NCBI GenBank assembly: GCA_024364735.1
Contig: JAGFNQ010001192.1
Location: 308,254-372,253 of the forward strand
Length of the DNA: 64,000 nucleotides
Origin: Boesenbergia rotunda
Lineage: Eukaryota > Streptophyta > Magnoliopsida > Zingiberales > Zingiberaceae
Direction of reading: 5' to 3'
The translations under genes were made by a program, and so were the position numbers. Within the stretch, counting starts at the first letter, position 1. Every line of letters begins with the position of its first letter. The notes beneath the pieces are model-generated. The model was not told the origin of the DNA. It did not search any database and saw only the letters and a program-made list of their open reading frames with translations. This document shows positions 45,344 to 57,045 of the stretch, one piece after another.

Positions 45344-46392
45344 CCAAAGAGCAAAAACATAACTTTCGTGGAGAAGGCAGAATATGCTTCCATTCAGGCG
45401 CCCGGGATGATATAGGCGCTCAAGTTGAAAGCTGTATTTGCTGTTTTAAGTTCGAAACACAAATAAGCCTTCACTCAGCCGCCTGGGAGGTCCGGGGCGC
45501 CCTGGTCAGAGATTTTATCAGCTGTGACGAGTTCGGCGTGGAGATAAAGTTTGACCAAGTCTATAGGGTCGCCCCCATCGTCACAGGCGCCCGTATGAAG
45601 CCTAAAAAAGGGGCTTCGGCCCCTCTGCTTCAAACACAACTTCCAAGAGTGATTCTGATCATTCTGACCGACGACAACGCGCTAAAGATGAGGCTCTACG
45701 ACCAGGTGGCTTCAGGAGGAAGTGCGCGGCACTTCGGAGATCCAGATCGGCCGAGCTTCAAACCTTGTTTTGTTCGGTTTGCGTTTATTATTCTGCATTT
45801 AAATTTCTATATCTGTGCTTGTAATTATCAACTGTAAGACGGGTTTTCTCCGCCTTCGGAAATCCCAAAAAGGAGACCAATAGTGGACTCACGCCGAGTA
45901 CATAGGCCTTGGACGTACTGACCCAGGGGGGTCGGGAACCAAGTAAATAAATCCCGCGTGTCTGCTGTGTTGTGTTTTCTTCGTTTTGTTTATTTTCCGC
46001 TGCACTAACGCTCTGAGTCTAGAAAGATCGAAAGTTTACGAGTTTCCGCGAGAAGATTTTCACGGTCGATATTAACCCCCCCCCTCTATCGACGGCACCG
46101 ATCTTACATTTCGTTCCGAATTGTTATTTCATTCCTTATCGCAAAAACCCCCATTTTACTAGAAAACCCCAAAACATATCAGACGACACATTCAAGCTTG
46201 AATTAAATATCTTAAACTAGTCCATGGAAAAATATGACTTGAGGCCCTTATACTACACTTAACTTTGTTAGCTAAGGGTTTTCAACTTATAAATATCTAA
46301 ATTTGAGCTTCATTCGTGACACTTGATTATGGGCATCATCACACAGCCCTATATACAAGTGAAGAAAGAAGAAAATTAGGCCTTTTGATGTC

Positions 46393-47165
46393 CCTAAAAC
46401 TGTTTGGGTCGCATGGAGAGCTGTCTGGAATGCCCAACATTGGAAAGATAATGCTACGATTGCTCGAGGCAATCACAACTCGGAGCTTGCTTGCCCTACC
46501 ACTGGATCCGTGAAACATAATGTCGGATGTCGTTCCATTGTCCAACATGCCACTGACTTGGTAAATTTTTATTTAAGTTATAATAAATTTTTAATTTATT
46601 TTTTGGATATTTTTAAATACTGTATTTTCTATATATAGGCTGCTGAGTTGCAGAGCCCACTAGTTGGGAGGTATTCAACAAAACCCAAAAGAAGAAAGAT
46701 GAGTCATTTGTTGATCGACGGTCCTTAGCAATCAATATAAGTATATCAACATTAGTATATTTGTTTTGACATTTTATAGAGATTAATTTTTTTCCCACAA
46801 GAGCAATGACTATTAGAGTTGCACGGGCATCTCAGCCTGCTGTAGAGGGGGAGGGTTCATAGTCTGTTTCTACTAACCAGGTGAATGACATTTACTATGA
46901 TATCATCGGTAGAAGGAGGAAGACCGCTCTTTACAACCTAAGCTCTCAAGCAAAAGTTATATATGATCAGATGAGAGCTCTAGGGGTTAGGGGACGTCCA
47001 AGTTCCTCCTCCTCCTCTTCTAGTGAGGTACGTTAATTGCGGCAGGAGAATGATGTTTTACGGACTCGACTCACAACAATGAAGATGATGTGGGGCGAGA
47101 GGGACGCAAAGAGGGATGCAGAACTGAGGGAACTGTGGGCCTGCCAGACATACATTGCGATGTAA
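46393..47165 (+). pseudogene. CACTA (En/Spm)-type transposase relic
   Basis: Frames read WRAVWNAQHWKDNATIARGN and HNVGCRSIVQHATDL up to a GT donor at 46561, an intron of about 75 bp, AELQSPLVG then (shifted) WEVFNKTQKKKDESFVDRRS, and finally DIIGRRRKTALYNLSSQAKV then RLRQENDVLRTRLTTMK. This is the order of the plant transposase_24 / ptta domain of CACTA elements (the variable N...HTAG.. block, EVF..TH.KKDG.FVD.RS, G..K..R.YGLGS). Stops at 46846 and frame changes mark it as dead. CACTA termini were not found; solo LTR C sits just upstream. Confidence 0.65.
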
Positions 47166-48620
47166 GTGTGTCACATGCAAGTTTTTGCAGCAACACTATC
47201 GTCAATGTCATAGATGTCTGTCCCTCATCGTTTGGAGTCTGAGGAGACGCAGGATCCTCAGGATACCCCAAATGAGTAGAGACATTTTTGTGGTATGTTA
47301 TTTTTTTCTCTGTATTTATTAAATTAAATTATTATACTATCTGATTTGTTATTAATGCATCACTAAATGTATCATATATTTTTCATTTTCGTTTACATAT
47401 TCTACAGTTTGAGAGTCGAATTTAGACATTTGTGGGGTTAAAAGGTATGCATATTTTAGATTTATAGGAATTTTTAGTTTTTAGTTGAACTTTGGTTACT
47501 TTAATGTTTTATAAAAAAGCAATAGTATCCATTTTTGATAAAATCAGGACGTATATTCACACCTTATATCCACATTCAGTGGAAATCAAAGCAATAGCAA
47601 CATAATGAATGTGAGTCAAATAATTATGCTACTTAACTATCAGTTAGATCATGTGCTCTTGATAACTTACCTCAGTATCACACGTATGAATGTATTTTTT
47701 ATAATCTGTAATAAGTAGCCAAGCTACTTCTTTAGCTTTAGCTGTTGAGACATTATCTCCAAATTGTTGAGTAAGAACTTAATGGAAAATATTAAAGCAA
47801 AGCTTTGCAATGGCTTAAAAACACATTAGACAAAAATACTATATAATTATGATAACTAGTTTTATTTCTAATTGTCTTCTAGTTATATTTCACTTTTATT
47901 AATATTATTTATCTTCTTTTATACAGGAATGATATTTTGTTGATCCAGTTTTGATGTAGCTACCTTCTAATTGTCTTCTAATTTTGATGTAGTTGTATTT
48001 TCAATTTTTGTTAAACAAAAACACTCTCATTTTGTTTAAATTTTATACAGTTAAAAGTTTTGTTACTTTGTATGTGTTGGATTGTTACTTTGTATGTGTT
48101 GGATTGTATGCTATATTGCTTTGAATATGTATTTAAATATGTTTTTTTTTATTTGTGATTGATTATATATTATATTGAATATAAACATGGGAAGTAAGAA
48201 AACTGGGGAAGTTGTGCTGGAAAAAATATCATTATTAGCGATGAATATTTATCATATCCGTCATTATTAACGACCGATCATGATTTGCCATCGCTATCTA
48301 TACAAACAGAGGTTCACTGCCTGTATCTTAGTGACAGATAATTAGATTATCCTTTGCTAATTTCGAAAATGTAACAATGGAACATTTTGATTCCATCACT
48401 AAAAAGTTCTAAATTAAATCTCTCAAATTGCAGAAATATTGTATAAAAGTAACGGTAAACTTTTTTTAAAAAAAACAAAGGACGATGAATGATAGGGGTA
48501 CGTGATTATATAAGATAAGTCCTGGTCAAATTATCGATGTGGATTTATTAAAGGACTTGTGGCTTCAGGTGGCTTCAGGAGTCCCAGGGAATAGGTGATT
48601 CTCGGAATTGAAGATTAGAC
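47166..48620. other. AT-rich intergenic region upstream of metallothionein
   Basis: No coding motif. Contains a short duplication (ttgttactttgtatgtgttggat, 48059 and 48081 approximate) and the far promoter of the metallothionein gene. Confidence 0.4.
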
Positions 48621-48766
48621 TGCCGATTGGCCAATAACTCTATATAGCCATTCGGCCTACCAATCCATACAACCGCTCGAAATAATGTGTTATCAATGAG
48701 GGTCAACACACTAACAATGTGGATTTACTAAATACCTGAAGCTGAATTGGGACGCTCAAATAAGAT

Positions 48767-48778
48767 AAATATATATAG
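48767..48778 (+). promoter_or_regulatory. Candidate TATA box, metallothionein gene
   Basis: aaatatatatag, 250 bp before the ATG. An alternative CCAAT...CTATATAG pair is at 48628-48645. Which is used cannot be decided from sequence. Confidence 0.35.
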
Positions 48779-48932
48779 ACGGGATCACCGACAAAGCAAA
48801 TTAAGTCAGCAGCGGCGATGAGCGCGCCGCTGTTCGAGCAGACGACCGCCGTGGCAGCCTCAAAAGCGACGTCTAGTTTCCTCGCTCGCACATGGCGCCG
48901 CGCATGCGCACCACGCGGCCGGCGGGGCCTGT

Positions 48933-48940
48933 ACACGTGT
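48933..48940. promoter_or_regulatory. G-box / ABRE-like ACACGTGT
   Basis: Palindromic ACACGTGT 87 bp before the metallothionein ATG. Type 4 (Ec) metallothioneins are known as seed-specific and ABA-responsive, and ACGT-core ABREs drive such genes, so the site fits. If the transcript starts upstream of it, it would lie in the leader. Confidence 0.45.
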
Positions 48941-49026
48941 GACTTGACGAGCCAAACTTCCCGGAGCTAGTGCTCCTTTTTAAGGACTCCCCTCCGGCTG
49001 TTGCATGTACTTCCGCTAATCCTGAC

Positions 49027-49287
49027 ATGGAGCGCCGCCTAGGCCGGGGCAGAGGGCGGTCGACGACCGCCGCCTGCGACGACTCCTGCGGCTGCGACGT
49101 GCCGTGCGCAGGCGGTAGCGCCTGCAGGTGCGCGACGTCGGTGGAGGTGACGCACGCGCTGTGCTCCTGCGGGTCGCACTGCAGCTGCGCCGACTGCGCC
49201 TGCGGGGCTGTGCCGGCGGACGCCGCGGTGGGGAAGGAAGGCTGCAGGTGCGGCCCCGATTGCACCTGCACCGTCTGCCGCATGTGA
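49027..49287 (+). CDS. Type 4 (Ec-class) metallothionein, 86 aa
   Basis: Single exon, GC-rich. Seventeen cysteines fall in three clusters of 6, 6 and 5 (residues 17-35, 46-59, 73-84) with the C-x-C and C-x3-C spacing of plant seed metallothioneins: CDDSCGCDVPCAGGSACRC, CSCGSHCSCADCAC, CRCGPDCTCTVC. His43 and His51 match the two zinc-binding histidines known in Ec proteins. The protein stores and buffers zinc in the cytosol of embryos. Odd: the N terminus before the first cysteine (MERRLGRGRGRSTTAA) is long and strongly basic, where family members have a short neutral stretch. An in-frame ATG at 48970 would add 19 residues; the ATG at 49027 is preferred for length. Confidence 0.9.
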   Translation: MERRLGRGRGRSTTAACDDSCGCDVPCAGGSACRCATSVEVTHALCSCGSHCSCADCACGAVPADAAVGKEGCRCGPDCTCTVCRM

Positions 49288-49413
49288 CCCTTCTCAGTGT
49301 TGACGATGGTCTAGTTAAATCTTCGTAGATCGATGATATATACACAGTACGAGCTGAGCGTGTAAACTATATATATACATGCTGAAGTATATGCATATGG
49401 ATGTGTAAATATT

Positions 49414-49419
<6 letters not shown>

Positions 49420-49476
<57 letters not shown>
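49420..49476. repeat. (TA)n microsatellite
   Basis: Uninterrupted TA run about 130 bp after the metallothionein stop. Confidence 0.97.
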
Positions 49477-49478
<2 letters not shown>

Positions 49479-49880
49479 CGAGTAATTAAATAAATTGATA
49501 GTTGAAGTTTATACGTAGTAAGTTGAAATAAATATTTTCTGAGTAGAGTGAGAAGGAAATTAAATTTAATATTAGGGAGTTTAGAAAATTCTTCATAGAT
49601 CTTTTCTCATCGTAAACAATTTTAGTTTATTTTATATTTTAAAAAAATTTTGTTGTCCTTTGCGGCTGCTGAGTTGGACTTTGTTAATTCGAACCGGCTG
49701 AGTTGACCCGAGCTGGTCTAACCTCGCACGGCCTAGCAAGGGTGAGAAACGGATTTAGGCCCGGCCCAGTACATGGATATTAATTATGGAACAAGATGAG
49801 TTTTTAACAGAATTGCATTTTGGGCTGGGCCAGGACATGGGCCTGGAAATAAAAAGGTTTGTATGCCACATGCCGCAAGA

Positions 49881-49890
49881 TCTATAAAAA
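49881..49890 (+). promoter_or_regulatory. TATA box of the RRM gene
   Basis: tctataaaaa lies 111 bp before the ATG at 50001, followed by aaactagggttcg, close to the telo-box motif common in genes for RNA-processing proteins. The leader also holds a GATT run (49956-49975). Confidence 0.55.
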
Positions 49891-50000
49891 CGAAACTAGG
49901 GTTCGATTCTACCTCTCGTACCGGCGGAGCGACGGCGTCTACGCGATATCTTGGTGATTGATTGATTGATTGATTGTCGCGGCGGAAGATTGCAGCAACC

Positions 50001-51757
50001 ATGTACGGGTCACGAGGGTAAGCAAGAAACCCTACTCTCTTTCTTTTTAGAAGGCAAATTTCGCCCTTCGTTTTCTCACCCTCTCGTTTAATCTAATTTT
50101 TGGGGGTTTATTTTTATTGGAATTGATTTTGAGCAAGATCTTCGTTGCGATTTGTGGGTTTTATTTGGATTTGTGTGTGTTATCTTCCTGCCCCTTTTTT
50201 CTCGAAAGAGATTTCATTGTCGGCTTTCTTCATTCTGGTGAACTTCCAGTGTTTTTTGGGCACGATCATCAAGTTAATCGGAAATTTTAGATGTTGGAAT
50301 CAATTAATTTGATGTTTAACTGGTTTATGCCTGTAACATACATGCCGTACGTAAAATTAGGTCTGTGCTTCGATATGTACTATGTGTTTGAGGCATTGAA
50401 TCCATTTAAACCTGGAAGACAAAATTCCTATAAGTAATTTGAGTTCTCACCAATCGGATCCAGGGCACGCGCTGCGTTAGATATGTACTTATGAAAATTA
50501 CTATTATTATAAAAAAAACTCAGAAAATTCATCAACATCAGCTTGCTTAGTTATCATCCTATAGATTTCATTGCTTGTGTTAGATGAAAAATAGCCAATT
50601 GTTGTATGAGTCTTGCATGTTTTCGTATCTATTCTATGTATCCATTATGCCAGTTGTTTATTGATTACCTTTTTCTTGGATTCTGTTTCTTGGATTTATT
50701 TCGGTTTCATGCTTCTTTTTTTGCATTACATGTTCATGTTGAGTGGGAAATATTTTCTGGGCGATCCAATAATAGAGTAAATTTTATTATAAAGTTGGGT
50801 AAGGCCTTTAATAAATATGGGGGATTGAGCGAGGGGGGTTTTGTCTCCTTGGGTTGTTGGATTATGTGAAGGGCAATGTTGGGAAGCGGGGGGTTGTCAG
50901 GCGGGTACGATGGGACAAAGAGGCCGAGAATGATGGAGTCAAATCCCTACTTCGCAGTGAACAGCAGCTTCGACGGAGCGGATGGATACGAGGTTGGCTC
51001 GAAGAGGTTGCGGATGGTGGAACCAAGCCCTTTCTTGCCGATGGGAAGTATCGGCAGCTCCTACCAACCACCCCACGACAGCAGTTTCAGCAGAGGGTTT
51101 AGCAGAATTCACTCCTTCCCTGTGGTCAGACTGAGAGGCCTTCCTTTCAACTGCACCGACTTGGATATCATCAAATTCTTCGTGGGTCTAGACATCGTGG
51201 ATTGCCTTCTTGTTAACAAGAACGGGCGTTTCACAGGAGATGCTTTTGTCGTCTTTCCGTCGCCCATGCAGGCTGACTTTGCCCTGCGGAAGGATAGGCA
51301 TAACATGGGCCACAGGTACATCGAAGTTTTCCCGTGCGGCAAACAAGACTACTACCGGGCAGTGGCTGGAGAGGTTAACAGCGGGGGCTGGTCCTTGGAT
51401 GATGATTACTACAAAGATGCACCACCTCCTGTGCATGGGAGAAAGTCATACGAAGACAAGGATAAGTTGGAGAACGAGGTCCTGAAGCTCCGAGGTCTTC
51501 CCTACTCTGTCACCAAGTCTGATATCATCGACTTCTTTGCGGAATTTGAGCTGAGCGAGGACAAAGTGCACATTAGCTGTCGCTTCGATGGGAAAGCAAC
51601 TGGTGAGGCCTTTGTGTTGTTTCCGTCTGAGGATGTGGCAAGAAAGGCTATGTCTAAGGATAAGATGACAATTGGCTCAAGGTATGTGGAACTTTTTCCG
51701 TCAACACACGAGGAGGCGAGGAGGGCTGGATTTAGATCTAAAGAGTTGAATCTATAA
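50001..51757 (+). CDS. hnRNP H/F-like RNA-binding protein with two RRMs, two exons
   Basis: Exon 1 is 50001-50017 (MYGSRG, phase split in a Gly codon), intron 50018-50871 (gtaagc...gaag), exon 2 50872-51757 to TAA. The 300-aa product starts MYGSRGAMLGSGG, as plant hnRNP H/F or ESRP-type proteins do. RRM1 is about residues 89-161 (FPVVRLRGLPFNCTDLDI, GDAFVVF, RYIEVFP) and RRM2 about 209-282 (VLKLRGLPYSVTKSDIIDFF, GEAFVLF, RYVELFPST). LRGLPF plus the GRYVE/FP ending are the quasi-RRM signature that binds G-tracts and acts in nuclear splicing control. The N terminus has a duplicated KRxRMxExxPxF motif (residues about 22-33 and 50-60). The gene looks intact and is expected to be expressed. Confidence 0.92.
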
Positions 51758-52528
51758 CAATGTGTTATTTTATGCCTGGTATTTCGTTTTCACTTCTGGC
51801 TTCAGCTGATTCTGCCACTTCTTAAGTTCTCAGGACTTGAATTTTTATGTTGATTATTCTGCGATGACCTACAATGTTAAATTAATGCAAAATGTTTATG
51901 TACAATGTTTCATGTTGGTCGCTGCTGAAGCAAAGGCCTAGTGTATGCCGATTGATGCGTTTTATTTTTGTATGGTCATCATTTTCTCATTATTGTTATA
52001 TGCAGCTCTTAAATTTGCGTTTCAATTTTCTTTGTTTTTCTTCTCTTGCTCGAGGTCAGACATATGGCATGCCATGATTGCAACGGAAACGATTGGTTAA
52101 ATTCGAAAGAACACAGGAAATTTAGCAAGCTAAATGTTTTTACTATAGGTGTTGCGTACTTTCTTCAGGAATATTATTATTCTAGGAACATTGTCACAGT
52201 TTGTGTGCTCAATTAAGAACGATTCTTATTTCATCAACTGTTAAGCGTGCAAACGAATTTTCCGTTTTATATTAAAATTTACAGCTTGAAATTCAATCAA
52301 ATTCAATTAGTAAAGATAGTTGTCCAAATTTGAATTCCTTATGATCAAGTCTAAACCAACTTGATTCCATTTAGGCATCATCATTAACATACTTTCGAAA
52401 ACCAGGACTAAATAATAGGCTTCCTTGCTATGAGTTAATCTTACGGAAGCTGTCGTGAATATTACAATTCATGTAGGATAATCAAGAAAACAAAAAAGAA
52501 AATTAGTGGTTCCAATGAGGAAGAGCAA
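51758..52528. other. 3' UTR and flank of the RRM gene
   Basis: T-rich 3' UTR to about 52000, then AT-rich intergenic sequence. No gene seen. Confidence 0.5.
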
Positions 52529-52749
52529 TGATAGGGAGAGTGAAAATGGGAGAATGAAAGCAAAGTAAATGACGTGACATTTTATATGTACACGTCCGAT
52601 TATCACTTGGACACCATCGGTGGCCTTCGGCCGTCGTCCCGAATCAAACTATACCTTGGGGGCACAGTGAACTCATCGGAGATCGCTGCATGTAAAATGC
52701 CACGTCATTCACTTTATCTTTCACTCTTTCATTTTCACTCTCCCTATCA
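52529..52749. mobile_element. 221-bp MITE with about 60-bp inverted termini
   Basis: Left end TGATAGGGAGAGTGAAAATG is the exact reverse complement of the right end; the match continues with few mismatches to tgacgtgRcattttaYatg. The centre is unique and GC-richer (ggtggccttcggccgtcg). Long TIRs suggest a Mutator-like family; no matching 9-bp target duplication is seen. Confidence 0.8.
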
Positions 52750-55700
52750 ATTTTCAATGAGGAAATGATGGCTAATAATAGCATTAATAAAAAATTATCC
52801 TCAAAACATGAAACATTACACTTGTATACACCTCATATCCTAAGACTACAAAGAAATCCTCGTACATAAATCTCAATTCCTATCTGTTGGGATCATAAGT
52901 GAGTTTCTTCCCTCCTTATTTTTATTACCTTGCATTATTTTCTACATTTTCTTTTCCGCTCTCTCCATGCCACCCTGGTATCATAGCGCAGTTTAGGAAG
53001 ATGGAAGAGCGCAGTTTAGGAAGATGGAAGCTTAATCCGGTCAAGATCTAAGTATAGAAGGAATGAGATAAGCTGTGTTATGAAAAAGGACAAGCCCTAA
53101 CTTGGCAGAAAGGCAGGAGGAGGTCGTCCTAAGTCCAAGGGCACGCTTGTATGATCTAACCCGGGGGTATGGTATTGATCATTCCCTAACCTAAACCTAA
53201 TGTATTTAGATCTTGCTTCTCTAACAGTGTTTTTGTGACGTACTTGAATTTGTGTGGGGAAAGATTTCTCCGCATAAAAGTTGAGAGGTGGATTAGCTCA
53301 TGAGTAACTACGTCCTCACAAGGAACACCCAAAGTTACGGAGATGCAGTAAAGGCAACAGAGCAGATTGAATCCCCTGCCGTAGGATTCACAAGGTCATC
53401 CGAGCACCAAAGCCCCAACTCTGGAATTGTGGCTATTATTCGTCAGAATAATACTTAACTCCAGCTACTTGTTTAGATCGCGAAAGACCTAAAACACATC
53501 CAATTTGATCTCAGAGCACTACTAGAGCATACCAAAACTAAAGGAAGTACTTCAGCAGCAACCCTTCCTGACGAGTTAATTGACAAACTCAAGAACTTAT
53601 CTTTACGGCCATCTGAAAGGCCTAGAGGGCAAAGGAGTTCTCAGAGTCTTCAAAGATCCTTATAAAATACTGAAGGAAGAGCAAGCTAAGCTAAAGAACT
53701 AATGACCACGAGAACGATCACGGAATTACCGTCAACCTCCTCCCCATTATATGAAGAGCAAATATGAGAATACAGGTGAAACCAGCGAAGACTCTACAAC
53801 GCTCGGCAGGGAGCGAGAAGACTGAGCAGAAGATTGACAAGAAGAACCACTCCTACCCAGACTCTAGAACAACAAATCAACCCACAGGCAGAATTAAGGC
53901 TTTCCATGCAGGAAAGAGCTGCCATTGTTCCAGCAAAAGTACTGTACCACTCAAGAAGGGATGATGCTCATCACAAAGTGTACGTCCACAGATCGGAAGA
54001 ACCCTCCTAAGGCTTCATTATCTAGTTGAGCTTACATCAATGTTCAATGGCGGGGTAGGTAATTTTGAAGTAGGCAAAGGATGGCCAACAAAATCACTCT
54101 TGTACCAACTTTTGTAATAGTTGTTCTTATTTGCACCATTTATTGCCCTTCCCTTCCATGGCTATCCAACAGAGCTTATTGAAGAAGAAAACTTTATACA
54201 ATGATGCAAATGTGGAAAGATCAAGAGGTACAACAGGGGGGATTTAGGTTTAGGGAAATGTCCATGTCAATACATTCCCTTGAAGGGGCTTTGGCTGACT
54301 ACATCCTTTCAGGAGTGAGGGAATGGAGTGAGTGCTTCCACATATTGAATGAATGAACGAAGCCAAGGAAAATGTTCTATAATACATTATGTTCTCATTT
54401 AAAAAATTTTCTTAAATTTTAGCCATGCAACTGATACACAACTAGTTGTGTTAACAATGGTATAATGTCATCACTTATGTTCTTTGATTAAAGCTGATTG
54501 GCATCACACTAATAACTAAACAAGGGAGGGAAGCCAACTGCTACCACAATGGCCACACAACTGTCACCACCATTATACATAGTGTCATGCACGTACTTGC
54601 TTACTGGATGAAATGAGAGCTTCTGTCAGACTGGCACGATGATATTCCCTCTCTCAGTTCATCTCCTGAAAGAGGGTATGGGAGAAACAGGTACTTGTAT
54701 ATTAATTCATTTTATTCACATTACATAAGATATTAAATGATGACGAATCTTCGTATAATGAGAGGAAGAGAAAAGGAACAGATTATGAAAGAGAACTGAA
54801 TCGGATGGGACAATCTACATTTGATAGAGCTGGTGCTCGGGGTCTAAGATAACTATCTCTGGACAACAAACTTCTATACGCTGGTGCAGGTGTGGGCAGA
54901 GTGAATGGAATATAACCCCTTAGCTGGTTTAATTTTTTTTACTTCCGGAGTCCTCTGTTGCTAGTGTAAAGGGTTTATATGGACTACATAAGGAAAGAAG
55001 AACAAGAGCTGCAACAAACTCAAGAGACTCAGATTCGTATTGAACTTCATTGGATGAAGAACCAAAGCTGCAACAATAATTCCAAGACAGGAGCTGCAGG
55101 ATGGAATCCTTAATATGCAGCAGAAAAGGGATATTCTTTTCCCTCATTAATCATCTATTCAATAGCTGTACTCAGGAATTGTAAATTATACTCAGTCAGA
55201 AACCTAAGCTGGTTCAACTATTGAAGTTGATTCGATAATTTATACTTAATTTGCCCTCACTAGCTTTGTTGTGGGTGAAAGGAGAGTCCTAACTTTAAGA
55301 CCCTAAACTCCTATGAAACTTAAGTTGCTGTTGTTCTAGGTGTAAGTACGAAACAGTCTAATAGGGGATTCAAGAAAGAGAAGAGTTCACATCTAAGGTA
55401 GGGAAAAGAGGCTACCCTCTGATTAAAACTAATATGCCTAAAGCTGCTCTTGACTCCTATCTTTCTAATAGTCAAAGACGGGTTAGGAAGTTACCCCAAA
55501 TCCGAGTTCAGGTAATGAATTTGAGTCGGATCCAGTTTGGGAGTTGATTCAGTCCTTGTAGGTTCAATTCCAGTTGCTTTATGTACTTTTGTTTGCTGGG
55601 ACTCATGACCTATATAATATTGCTTTCTTGGGACTACACTTATTATAGGAATAGAGTACCGCCCATGCGAGGAAAAGATAGGAATGAAAGAAGAAATTCT

Positions 55701-57037
55701 TTGAAAGAAAGGTACAAGTTGACCCTAAGGAGAGAAAAGAAGGGACCTTTACTTTGAGGCTTAGGTAGAAACCCATAACACCAAAAAACTAGTGTCCTTA
55801 TTCTCTTGTTCACAAAAGGATACTTTATCGAGATATGAAACATGAAAAACCTTTTGCCTAACTTCTTAGAAATTAAGAGTTCTTGGTTTGAGTTAAGGAA
55901 CACTTTCATTATGTGGAGGTCTTGACTAGCAGGAGAGGAAAGAATTCATTATTATCCTTATTCTCTTTAAAAGGGAGAAGATCATTTGATTCTTTTTAAA
56001 ATATGAGCTAGCAGGTGCCCTCTTTAACCTGATTCACTGCACTGCTGTTGCTGCAGTTGTTACTTCAATAGTTGTTTGTTCATCTTAATGAGTTTGTCAT
56101 GAAGAGAGAGTTCCATTAGAGCACATGGTGAAATGCTCCACTCCCAAGTCTTAGGTTTCTGGTTCTGAATCTTTGATAATGTAGATCTTTTGTTGCTTCT
56201 GCTGTTTGATCAATAGGTTTCTGAGGTGGGGGCAAAAGCATTTTGTGAATGGATGTGCCATGAACTCTAATCCTGTTGATTGGGTGCTAGGTGAATCAAT
56301 AACTCTTGTAGCTGTTGGCAACACTTTTTATAAATCACTTGAACTTGAGGAAACCTCCTAAAGAACTGCAGAAAGATAAACTGCTAAGGATTCATACAGG
56401 AATCTGATTTCATCACTATAACTCACTTTAGGAGAAGAAAAAGGTTCTCTTGCTTCCTCTCCTGAGCCTTAGTTTTTGTTTTGGATTGTCTTTTGAATCT
56501 TGAATTCCTGTTGTTGTTTCTGGTGTTATAGTTGAATCTGGTCATTAATTTGAGGTCCCAAACCCAAGATCGAGTCTTTTATTTAAGCTTTCCTTGGTGA
56601 AATTAGGTATTTCTATATTTGTAGCTTCGTTCTTGCGTCTCAGTTGTGGTAGAATGGTTTGGGAATGATCAATGCTATTAATAGGCTAGTTCCTGGCAAC
56701 TAGTTGTAAGAGGCGAAGCACCAAGAGTTTCTTATAAGTTGTTTGGATTGCAACGCTATAACAAAAGAAGGTTTGAACTTATTCAAGCAAGTCGGAAAAC
56801 ACTCGTTCTCCGACTCTTGTTGTGAGGAGTCCAACTTTTGATTTTGAGTTTGAGGTAGGTTGTTTAGTCATTGACTCCTTTTTTCTATCCTTTAATGGGA
56901 GTGAAATCTGGGCCAAAGGAGAGTGTATGAGATTCTAATTGGTGCACAAAAGAATTCTTTATATTAGAATATGCGTTAACAGATGGACTTCTCTTGTATT
57001 TGGGGACCTTTCATAGGTGTTGCTTTCAATAGTTGTT
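52750..57037. other. Intergenic region without recognised gene
   Basis: 53000-54000 is purine-rich and reads like decayed retroelement leader or gag. 54900-56700 has a distinctive balanced composition (runs such as gaaagaagaaattctttg), reminiscent of organellar spacer DNA, but no organellar gene is recognisable. ORFs of 60-90 codons are unsupported. No RNA gene found. Confidence 0.3.
52985..53030. repeat. 23-bp tandem duplication
   Basis: agcgcagtttaggaagatgg plus aag occurs twice in direct succession, identical. Confidence 0.9.
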
Positions 57038-57045
57038 CTTGGGAC

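Larger units (their letters stand above)
44582..46108 (+). mobile_element. Solo LTR (family C), 1,527 bp, target duplication TTTCG
   Basis: TGTTGGTGCA at 44582 and CGATCTTACA at 46108, flanked by TTTCG on both sides (44577-44581 and 46109-46113). The ends resemble families A and B (TGTTGRKGCA start, ccccccctct tail, TACA end), so the three are probably related SIRE/Maximus-type copia LTRs. A 220-codon frame inside (45175-45837) is not a recognised protein. Confidence 0.85.

Noticed and set aside
45175..45837. 220-codon ORF as a gene
   Set aside because: Lies wholly within a solo LTR with a target duplication, shows no domain, and is built on GGCGCC-rich partial palindromes.
49016..49345. Antisense and alternative-frame ORFs over the metallothionein gene
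   Set aside because: Arg/Ser-rich shadows of a GC-rich cysteine gene; the cysteine pattern fits one frame only.
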